NCBI GenBank assembly: GCA_900543105.1
Contig: UQQA01000103.1
Location: forward strand, 1-8,915
Reading direction: 5' to 3'
Source: an uncultured Ruminococcus sp.
GTDB lineage: Bacteria > Bacillota > Clostridia > Oscillospirales > Ruminococcaceae
DNA: 8,915 nt
Shown piece by piece: positions 1 to 4,941 of this stretch. The notes beneath the pieces are model-generated. The model did no database searches. It was not told the origin of the DNA and saw only the letters and a program-made list of their open reading frames with translations. Every line of letters begins with the position of its first letter. Position 1 is the stretch's first letter. The position numbers and the translations under genes were made by a program.

Positions 1-93
1 CTCTTTCTTTTTTATTATAATACATAAAATTCCATAATTCAACCCTTTAGAGATTATTTTTTATACCTTAAAGATGTTTGAAGCTGCATAAAA

Positions 94-116
94 TATAGTA
101 TAAAGTTATAATATAA
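94..116 (+). promoter_or_regulatory. Candidate promoter/operator of the XRE regulator gene
   Basis: A perfect -10 hexamer TATAAT lies at 107-112, about 45 bases before the start codon. No convincing -35 box sits 17 bases upstream; TTGAAG at 78-83 is too far for this -10 but lies 15 bases from an alternative TATAAA at 99-104. Two odd-length perfect palindromes overlap this area, TATAGTATA (94-102) and TTATAATATAA (106-116). XRE-type regulators often bind such dyads in their own promoter, so autoregulation is possible, but AT-rich palindromes also arise by chance. Confidence 0.35.
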
Positions 117-157
117 AAAGAAATGCTTCGTGCAGAATTATATAAAGAAGGTGCATT

Positions 158-520
158 ATGAGTTTTGAACGGGAAAAGATCGCATATAACGTCGGACTGC
201 GAATTCGTGACTTCCGCAATCAACGCGGATTAAGTCAGGAAGCGCTCGCCCTCAATTCGGGCATACACCCAGCTTACCTCGGAAAAGTCGAGCGAGGAGA
301 AAAATGTCCCACCGTAGATACGCTGTATAAAATTTGCTCGGGGCTGAAAATTTCAATGTCCGAACTGCTCGACTTCAGTATAGACGTAAAGCCCACCTCG
401 GAAGAAGCTATGCACCGCATCGCCGCAGTTCTTTCGCAGACCGACGAAACAACCGCTGTTAAAATTGCCGATATCGTTGAAAGTATTGCCGAAATTAACA
501 AAACCAAGCCGCAGAACTGA
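158..520 (+). CDS. XRE-family helix-turn-helix transcriptional regulator
   Basis: This 120-residue protein is a small cytoplasmic DNA-binding regulator. Residues about 13-72 form a Cro/C1-type (HTH_3) domain. The turn is visible in GLSQEALALNSGIHPAYLGK (residues 24-43), followed by the family signature VERGEKCPTVDTLYKIC and the closing helix ending ISMSELL. The remaining 45 or so residues are a helical tail with no recognisable ligand or peptidase domain, so the protein is probably a dimeric repressor or activator with unknown targets. ATG 158 is preceded by AAGAAGG (145-151) with 6-base spacing. The gene is monocistronic, with an AT-rich promoter region before it and a hairpin terminator over its stop codon. 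The downstream gene is convergent and the phage genes are almost 4 kb away, so there is no reason to call it a phage repressor. The family call is firm; the function is unknown. Confidence 0.9.
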   Translation: MSFEREKIAYNVGLRIRDFRNQRGLSQEALALNSGIHPAYLGKVERGEKCPTVDTLYKICSGLKISMSELLDFSIDVKPTSEEAMHRIAAVLSQTDETTAVKIADIVESIAEINKTKPQN

Positions 521-543
521 ACCCTGTGGCTTGAATTTTATTT
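505..543 (+). terminator. Rho-independent terminator of the XRE gene
   Basis: CAAGCCGCAG (505-514) pairs with CTGTGGCTTG (524-533) to form a 10-bp stem with one G-T wobble and a 9-base loop. A T-rich stretch AATTTTATTT follows (534-543). The left arm lies in the last codons of the XRE gene and the stop codon (518-520) is in the loop. The interrupted T-tract makes it moderate in strength. Confidence 0.6.
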
Positions 544-621
544 GACAGACTTTTGCCGCATTTTCAAAAGCTACACTGAGTAATTATATCACACTCAAAT
601 CCGAAAAAGGTATGCTGTCAG

Positions 622-1260
622 CTAACTCCCGCTCCTGCACCACCGAACAAAGCTCTCCGAACTGCGGAATTCATCTTCGCCAAGCCGTGACAGCGCACGT
701 TCAACTATCTTTTCAGGTGTGTACTTCGCAGCGCTGTCCGTGTCGGACGGCATAACAACAACTCTGCCCTTTTTCGCAAACAGCGCAAAAGTTATCGTCC
801 TCACCGCAGGCTGCATATCATATCCCTTTGAGAAGAAAACAACCGTACGGTTTCCTGCGTAAATGCCGTGATATCCTTTCAATCCTTTTCTTATGTAGAG
901 ATGATCCCCAACCTTGAAACTGACATTTTCAGCCGCCTTGCTCTCCTTGTCAAACATCGACGCAGCCGCTTCAAGACAGTTTCCGATAGCTCCTATCGCA
1001 CTCTCCGACACAAGCGCAAGCGTCCTCATTCTGCCTGCCTCAACAGCCATATCCATTATCTCTTTATTGTCCGTCATATCTTCAAGCCCGTCCGTAAGCT
1101 CATGATAATTATCTATCATGCAGTCCATTCCGCTGTACATATCGTTCGCAAATCCACGCCAGTAATTCCTCATATTGATAAGAAATCCGCCCGCACCCTC
1201 ATGCTCATCATCAAGATAATGCTCGTAATCCTTAACTTCTTTTTCTTCAAATTCACTCAT
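622..1260 (-). CDS. LRAT-like (NlpC/P60 superfamily) domain protein, probably catalytically degenerate
   Basis: The protein has 212 residues. Residues 1-112 are an acidic, mostly helical N-terminal region that I do not recognise. Residues about 115-212 resemble the lecithin-retinol-acyltransferase-like domain: VGDHLYIRKG (117-126), then YHGIYAGNRTVVFFSKG (130-146), and at the end ERALSRLGEDEF followed by ESFVRWCRSG. Active family members use two His and one Cys, in motifs like HHGIY, VIHYSG and NCEHFVRWC. Aligned from memory, the Cys in NCEHF is Ser201 here (SSESF), the second His is Phe142, and the first His position holds Tyr130 with His131 next to it. The fold call is reasonable, but normal acyltransferase or hydrolase activity looks unlikely. 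ATG 1260 has a weak AAAAGAGAA ribosome site. No signal peptide is visible. The gene is divergent from the C39-like peptidase gene. Confidence 0.65.
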   Translation of the reverse strand: MSEFEEKEVKDYEHYLDDEHEGAGGFLINMRNYWRGFANDMYSGMDCMIDNYHELTDGLEDMTDNKEIMDMAVEAGRMRTLALVSESAIGAIGNCLEAAASMFDKESKAAENVSFKVGDHLYIRKGLKGYHGIYAGNRTVVFFSKGYDMQPAVRTITFALFAKKGRVVVMPSDTDSAAKYTPEKIVERALSRLGEDEFRSSESFVRWCRSGS

Positions 1261-1298
1261 TGTGATTCTCTTTTGGTTATGTTGGTTTGAGCACTTAC

Positions 1299-1327
1299 AT
1301 TATACCATAAGTTACACTTTGAGTCTT
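1299..1327 (-). promoter_or_regulatory. Promoter of the LRAT-like gene
   Basis: On the minus strand there is a perfect extended -10, TGGTATAAT (1299-1307), about 40 bases before the start codon at 1260. Seventeen bases upstream is AAGACT (1322-1327), which matches the -35 consensus at three of six bases. A weak -35 with an extended -10 is a common sigma-A arrangement. It sits in the divergent spacer 1261-1441 with the peptidase promoter. Confidence 0.65.
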
Positions 1328-1383
1328 TTTTTGTGCCATTTTATTTTACAACTTCCCAAAAATATTCGGCATATTGCCAAGTC

Positions 1384-1412
1384 TTGAAATCTGTGCGGAA
1401 ATATGATATAAT
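1384..1412 (+). promoter_or_regulatory. Strong sigma-A type promoter of the C39-like peptidase gene
   Basis: TTGAAA (1384-1389) and TATAAT (1407-1412) are separated by exactly 17 bases, and the -10 is extended by TG at 1404-1405. Transcription would start near 1419, giving a leader of about 23 bases that contains the ribosome site AAAGGA (1429-1434). This is the best promoter in the window. Confidence 0.8.
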
Positions 1413-1441
1413 ATGTTAAAGTATTTTGAAAGGACGGAAAA

Positions 1442-2296
1442 ATGCGGTACAAGGCTATTATTGCTGCGCTGGCGGTCGGACTTGCGGCGGCTGCGGTTTG
1501 CACGGATTATTTTATCACAAATGAAAAATTCAGCGAACGCATCGCCGAGAATGACAGGTACACGCTTCTCGGCGCTGACCCTCACGCGCTTTACGGCGGT
1601 TTCACTGTTGAGGAGCTTGGGGAGAATTATGATAAGCCGTCTGCGCTTTTGGGGAAGGTATCGGTCGATGTGCCGCTGATAGATCAATACCCCGAGCTGC
1701 CCGTTGGCTGTGAGCCGTCCTGTGCGGCGGCGGTTTTGCAGATGCTTGGATTTGAAACGGACAAGCTTGATTTTACCGACAATTACCTCGGCTGGGACGA
1801 TAATTTTTACTATGACAAGCACAAGCAGTCGCACGGTCCTGACCCGAGAAAAGTCTTTGCGGGAGATCCGTACAAATGGGGTTACGGCTGCACAAGTGAG
1901 GTGCTTGCTGAGTCGATGAACCGCTTTTTTGATGAAAAAGCACCGTCCGCTGTGGAATATCGTGCTATGGCGCTTGAAGAAGACCTTAATTCGGCGGATA
2001 TAGAAAAGCTGCTTGATGAGGGTGTCCCGATAATAGTATGGGCAACGATCGATATGAAGCCGCTCAACTACCGCAAGCCGTCCGAGTGGTACATAGACGG
2101 CACGGCGGAGAAATACACTTGGTATGGCAACTCGCACACGCTCGTTCTGTGCGGATATGACACGAACTGCTACTACTTTATGGACCCGAACGAAAAAAAG
2201 GACATCACGGCATATATGAAGACCTCGTTCCTCAACCGATTTGAGGACAACGGTTTTCAGGCGGTTGTGGTGAAGATCACCAAGTTTAATGCGTAA
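1442..2296 (+). CDS. C39-like cysteine peptidase (Peptidase_C39_2 type), exported or membrane-anchored
   Basis: The protein has 284 residues. Residues 1-20 are a short basic start and a hydrophobic stretch (MRYKAIIAALAVGLAAAAVC), read as a signal peptide or signal anchor; Cys20 is preceded by Val, so a lipobox is poor. The catalytic domain starts near residue 75. VDVPLIDQYPELPVGCEPSC holds the oxyanion-type Gln82 and likely nucleophile Cys90, followed by AAAVLQMLGF. NSHTLVLCGYD supplies His232 and YYFMDPN supplies Asp248, in the usual Cys-His-Asp order of PF13529. It probably cleaves a peptide outside the membrane; the substrate is unknown. No transporter or bacteriocin gene lies nearby, so a leader-peptide role is not supported. 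ATG 1442 follows AAAGGA with 7-base spacing and a strong promoter. Its last codons and stop lie in the left arm of an inverted-repeat element. Confidence 0.8.
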   Translation: MRYKAIIAALAVGLAAAAVCTDYFITNEKFSERIAENDRYTLLGADPHALYGGFTVEELGENYDKPSALLGKVSVDVPLIDQYPELPVGCEPSCAAAVLQMLGFETDKLDFTDNYLGWDDNFYYDKHKQSHGPDPRKVFAGDPYKWGYGCTSEVLAESMNRFFDEKAPSAVEYRAMALEEDLNSADIEKLLDEGVPIIVWATIDMKPLNYRKPSEWYIDGTAEKYTWYGNSHTLVLCGYDTNCYYFMDPNEKKDITAYMKTSFLNRFEDNGFQAVVVKITKFNA

Positions 2297-2426
2297 TTCG
2301 TAAATCTTATAATAATTATTCACTTATATAAAAAGAGTTGCTGTCACGAAGGATACCGCGACAGCAACTCTTTTTATATTTCTATCAGATCAGCGAAGCC
2401 AAATTACGCATTACGAATTACGCATT
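2288..2426. repeat. MITE-like inverted-repeat element spanning two convergent gene ends
   Basis: AATGCGTAATTCGTAA (2288-2303) and its exact reverse complement TTACGAATTACGCATT (2411-2426) bound a 139-bp segment with a 54-bp hairpin near its centre. Just inside the right arm, the unit AATTACGCATT occurs twice in tandem (2402-2412 and 2416-2426). The left arm encodes the last codons and stop of the peptidase gene, and the right arm does the same for the membrane-protein gene on the other strand; both proteins end in Asn-Ala. Perfect 16-bp terminal inverted repeats, no coding capacity and an internal hairpin fit a miniature element or intergenic palindromic unit. Copy number cannot be judged from this window. 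Confidence 0.6.
2326..2379. terminator. Bidirectional rho-independent terminator
   Basis: A perfect 20-bp stem is formed by 2326-2345 and 2360-2379, with a GC-containing core (GAGTTGCTGTC and its complement) and A5/T5 runs at the base on both strands. The 14-base loop is 2346-2359. Being symmetrical, it can end transcripts from both convergent genes, the peptidase on plus and the membrane protein on minus. Confidence 0.9.
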
Positions 2427-2960
2427 GATGAGAAGCTTCAGCCATACCACTGCAAGGGTGATATAGAGGGCATCGGAGGCGAGGGCGTAGATCACTGCTG
2501 TTATTACTTTGACTTTGGTGCTGACAGGTGGTTTTTCCTTTGTGCGTTTTATATTTGACGGTGGGTTTGGTTTTGAGATGAGGAACAGCAGGACGGTCAC
2601 GAGGGTATGCACAGCTGCGGTGATTATCCAGAGGTAGGGCATACTATAGCGGAATGCTGCAAAGAGAAAGAACATTCCTATCTGGAATACTGCATTGCTG
2701 ATAAGGGTGAGGAGTGCGGAGATATTCTGCCGTGTTGCAAGGCTGAACAGCCAGCTTAACGCACAGCTCAGAATTACAGAGATAAGTGTGAGGGCAACAT
2801 AGCTGCCTGCGGTGGAATCGACAAGGAGTGAGAAAACTTCCATTGGGTAAGCAATGCCTGCGGCTGTGAGCAGGGCGGCGATGATGACTGCGCCGAGGGC
2901 GATGAAGCCTTTTTTTCTTACGGTGAATTTGCTGTCGATATTTTCGATGAATTTTAACAT
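2418..2960 (-). CDS. Five-helix integral membrane protein of unknown function
   Basis: The protein has 180 residues and I do not recognise a family. Hydrophobic segments lie at about 18-38, 52-74, 80-103, 107-129 and 151-177. A basic N-terminus (KFTVRKK) and a basic loop at 130-150 (KPNPPSNIKRTKEKPP) both fall on the cytoplasmic side if the N-terminus is inside, so a five-helix topology with an external C-terminus obeys the positive-inside rule. No charged or Cys/His pairs suggest an enzyme or a known transporter; the composition resembles small uncharacterised clostridial membrane proteins. ATG 2960 is preceded by GGAGG (2965-2969 on the plus strand) with only 4 bases of spacing. No clear promoter is seen directly upstream; a hairpin at 3001-3035 lies between this gene and the LysR gene on the same strand. 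The C-terminal codons fall in the right arm of the inverted-repeat element. Confidence 0.7.
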   Translation of the reverse strand: MLKFIENIDSKFTVRKKGFIALGAVIIAALLTAAGIAYPMEVFSLLVDSTAGSYVALTLISVILSCALSWLFSLATRQNISALLTLISNAVFQIGMFFLFAAFRYSMPYLWIITAAVHTLVTVLLFLISKPNPPSNIKRTKEKPPVSTKVKVITAVIYALASDALYITLAVVWLKLLINA

Positions 2961-3000
2961 AGTTCCTCCGTTCGGGTTTGGATAATGCTGATCTTGCCTT

Positions 3001-3042
3001 AAACGGCTGCCGATTTTTATATTCGGCAGCCGTTTTTGTTTT
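3001..3042 (+). terminator. Strong hairpin terminator, best oriented for plus-strand transcripts
   Basis: AAACGGCTGCCGA (3001-3013) pairs perfectly with TCGGCAGCCGTTT (3023-3035) around a 9-base loop. On the plus strand it is followed by a T-rich tail TTTTTGTTTT (3033-3042). On the minus strand only TTTAAGG follows, so it would be a weaker terminator for the LysR transcript coming from the right. No plus-strand gene lies just upstream, so it may be a LysR terminator working in both directions or a block to antisense transcription. The 180 or so bases between it and the LysR stop codon hold nothing I can name. Confidence 0.7.
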
Positions 3043-3221
3043 ATTACTGTGAGGTGTTTTGGACAGAAAATCTTTTCTTCAAATTAATAATAAACTTTTG
3101 CAGGAATGGCTCACTGTTTCGTTATTTTGAATGGTATCAATGACTGTGGGACGTGAAACCCGTTCCCTATGGTAAGATATGGTGATATTATATTTTACAA
3201 AAACACGCCTGCGCAGCTTTA

Positions 3222-4148
3222 TCAATACAATTCTTTAAGCGAATCACGGACGCGCTTTACCTCTTCGAGAAAGGCTTTATCGAGGTCGGTCTGCTTATAG
3301 TGCTTAGGCATAACGAGGAGGTCTTTGCCCCTTGAATGGTCGTCCGAGCAGCAGCGCTGGACAAGGCGGAAATGGTGGAGCTGGCTGTCGGTGAACGGTG
3401 AGACCCACATATACGAGCGTGGGACATTATCGAGCAGGTCGAACTGGCTTCCGCGGTCGTACACGAAGATACGGCTATGCTCAACGGCGTTATTTCTCCT
3501 GAGGTAGCTTGACGAGAGGTAGGGAACGGTGGTATCGCCCTGGACGATCTCGATATATCCGTCGAGGTCGGCGGAGCTGAATGTTTCCGATCTTGCAAGC
3601 TCGTCCTTTTCGGCGAGGAGGGCAACATACGGAAAGTTCCATATTTCCTCATAGTAGAGGTCCTTATCTCGGAGAAGCGAGAGGAAAAAGTCCTCATATT
3701 CCTCCTCGAAGCGGATAACGGCGTAGGAATATTCGCCGTCGGCGATGCCGTTGAGGGCGCTGATAGCGTTCGTTTCGCGGAAATTCATTGCGAGCTTTTC
3801 GCTGCGGTCGAGCGAATTTATGAAATTTGAAAAGGCGTGTGCGATATATGATGCTCGGGGGATAGCTATTTTAAAGGTCGTGAGCTCGGAATCCTCGGGC
3901 TTGAGGATAGTTTCCATTTTTTCAAGCTGTGCGATGATGGTTTTTGCACACTCGAGGAAAGCCATACCCTTTTCAGTGGGTTCGACACCCTTTGAGATGC
4001 GCTTGAAAATGGGAGAACCGAATTCCGTTTCGACCTCCTTTATTGCTTTGCTGAGATTCGGCTGCCCCATAAAAAGGTTGGAGGCAGCTTTTGTGATAGA
4101 GCCTGTTTTTTCGACTTCTACCAGATATTTCAGGTGCATAAGATTCAT
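3222..4148 (-). CDS. LysR-family transcriptional regulator
   Basis: The protein has 308 residues from ATG 4148, the usual length for the family. Residues 1-62 are the LysR winged helix-turn-helix domain: MHLKYLVEVEKTGSITKAAS, then QPNLSKAIKEVETEFGSPIF and the wing KGVEPTEKG. Residues 63-88 form the linker helix. The rest, starting ELTTFKIAIPRASYIAHAFSN, is the periplasmic-binding-protein-like effector domain; the ligand cannot be predicted. A longer reading from GTG 4214 adds 22 residues unlike any LysR start and would lie over the promoter, so ATG 4148 is preferred, although its ribosome site (GGGGAATGAG) is weak. LysR genes often control a divergent neighbour; here that would be the phage packaging genes across a 330-base spacer, but no evidence supports this. 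The gene is alone in its transcription unit. Confidence 0.9.
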   Translation of the reverse strand: MNLMHLKYLVEVEKTGSITKAASNLFMGQPNLSKAIKEVETEFGSPIFKRISKGVEPTEKGMAFLECAKTIIAQLEKMETILKPEDSELTTFKIAIPRASYIAHAFSNFINSLDRSEKLAMNFRETNAISALNGIADGEYSYAVIRFEEEYEDFFLSLLRDKDLYYEEIWNFPYVALLAEKDELARSETFSSADLDGYIEIVQGDTTVPYLSSSYLRRNNAVEHSRIFVYDRGSQFDLLDNVPRSYMWVSPFTDSQLHHFRLVQRCCSDDHSRGKDLLVMPKHYKQTDLDKAFLEEVKRVRDSLKELY

Positions 4149-4312
4149 ATTTTTACACTCATTCCCCAATATTTTTACGAAAGTGATATTCCTTTTTCGT
4201 TCACAAGTACACACAAATTATATATATCATATTATAGCATTTAGCAAAGTAAAATTAATTAAAAAAAAATAAATTAAATATTAACAAATTATAATTCAGG
4301 GCGGTGGAAATT

Positions 4313-4376
4313 GTTCTTAAAAGGGCGTATTTGGCTGTTTTTGTAGCATATAAACAAAAAAGTTGGTTCTTAAGGG
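4313..4376 (+). repeat. Pair of short direct repeats upstream of the packaging operon
   Basis: GTTCTTAA occurs at 4313-4320 and 4366-4373, each inside a longer similar context (TTGTTCTTAAAAGGG and TTGGTTCTTAAGGG). The copies are 53 bases apart, close to five helical turns, and lie about 105-165 bases upstream of the small terminase start. They could be binding sites for a regulator, but an 8-base match in AT-rich DNA is weak evidence. Confidence 0.3.
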
Positions 4377-4422
4377 TAAAAGTGGGGACAATTCTTGTGC
4401 AAAATGCAATAAAAAGATGTGA

Positions 4423-4452
4423 TTGTATGTTAGTATGGGTTTGTGGTATGCT
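4423..4452 (+). promoter_or_regulatory. Candidate promoter of the phage packaging/head operon
   Basis: TTGTAT (4423-4428) and TATGCT (4447-4452) are 18 bases apart, and TGG just before the -10 gives an extended -10. Each hexamer matches consensus at four of six positions, so it would be weak or activator-dependent, as phage late promoters often are. The start codon is 26 bases after the -10. Confidence 0.45.
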
Positions 4453-4478
4453 GTAAGCACAGAGAGGGGGTGAGGAAA

Positions 4479-4937
4479 ATGAAGAAAAAGAAAGGCACGA
4501 AAAACTACCCGATATTCCGAAGTGCGGAGGAGGTCAATGCGAAGATAGAGCATTATTTCCGCTCGTGTGAGCCTGTGCAGGCGGTCGATGATGAGTGTGC
4601 GCCGATGTTTGACAAGAACGGTGCGCCGATCTACGCTGTGCAGGAGGTTCCGCTGACCGTTTCGGGGCTGGCTATTGCGCTTGGGTTCGGGTCGAGGGAG
4701 GAGCTTTTGTCCTATCGGGGCAAGCCCTTTGCGGAAAATGCGGTACGTTCGGCTTTGCTTCGCATAGAAAATTATGCGGAGGAGAGGCTGTTCGACAAGG
4801 GGCAGTCCTCGGGGGCGAAGTATTTTCTCGAGGGGAATTTCAAGGCATGGAGCGAGGACGGGGACGGTGAGAATGACACGATACGCCGTCTGGACGAGGT
4901 GCTTGAAACGCTCGACAGGACGATGAGGGGAGGTTAG
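4479..4937 (+). CDS. terS: Phage terminase small subunit (gp3-like DNA-packaging protein)
   Basis: The 152-residue protein would recognise the phage packaging site and guide the large terminase to it. It resembles the P22 gp3-like DNA-packaging family: an N-terminal helix for the region SAEEVNAKIEHYFRSC (15-30), a variable insert with the common DKNGAPIYAVQEVPLT pattern (45-60), a helix-turn-helix-like stretch VSGLAIALGFGSREELLSY (61-79), and the typical RIENYAEERLFDKG (95-108) and GAKYFLEGNFKAW (112-124). The C-terminal 28 residues are charged and probably bind the large subunit. ATG 4479 follows AGGGGG (4465-4470) with 8-base spacing; an upstream in-frame GTG at 4443 lies inside the promoter and is rejected. 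It is the first gene of a five-gene plus-strand operon, and its end carries the ribosome site of the large terminase. Confidence 0.85.
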   Translation: MKKKKGTKNYPIFRSAEEVNAKIEHYFRSCEPVQAVDDECAPMFDKNGAPIYAVQEVPLTVSGLAIALGFGSREELLSYRGKPFAENAVRSALLRIENYAEERLFDKGQSSGAKYFLEGNFKAWSEDGDGENDTIRRLDEVLETLDRTMRGG

Positions 4938-4941
4938 CGTT

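Larger units (their letters stand above)
4149..4478. other. AT-rich spacer between host-type LysR gene and phage packaging operon
   Basis: This gene-free stretch of 330 bases probably contains the host-phage boundary. On the minus strand, TATAAT occurs at 4217-4222 and 4231-4236, either of which may serve the LysR gene, though neither has a good -35. On the plus strand there is an A/T-only block at 4249-4290, a direct repeat pair (4313-4320 and 4366-4373), and a TTTTTGT/ACAAAAA inverted repeat near 4338-4360 too weak to call a terminator. The promoter and ribosome site of the small terminase follow. No tRNA or recognisable attachment site is visible. Confidence 0.55.

Noticed and set aside
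560..621. Terminator for the LRAT-like gene
   Set aside because: Only a 5-bp stem (TGAGT/ACTCA) without a proper T-run is present on the minus strand.
868..1290. Plus-strand open frame antisense to the LRAT-like gene
   Set aside because: The minus-strand frame has the domain match and an upstream extended -10 promoter; the plus frame has neither.
1442..1501. Lipoprotein signal at Cys20 of the peptidase
   Set aside because: The residues before Cys are Ala-Ala-Val; Val at -1 is a poor lipobox, so a plain signal peptide or anchor is more likely.
1346..2323. Minus-strand open frame of 325 codons antisense to the C39-like peptidase
   Set aside because: It is long but Arg/Val/Lys rich with no family resemblance, and the plus strand has a strong promoter, a ribosome site and catalytic motifs. 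It also crosses the terminator side of the peptidase gene.
3140..3170. Imperfect inverted repeat around GGGACGTGAAACCCGTTCCC as a possible RNA element
   Set aside because: Pairing is interrupted and there is no tRNA, riboswitch or terminator signature around it.
4149..4214. 22-residue N-terminal extension of the LysR protein from GTG 4214
   Set aside because: The extra residues do not resemble LysR N-termini and there is no ribosome site before the GTG.
4443..4478. Upstream GTG start for the small terminase
   Set aside because: It would lie in the candidate -10 region and has no ribosome site, while ATG 4479 has a strong one.
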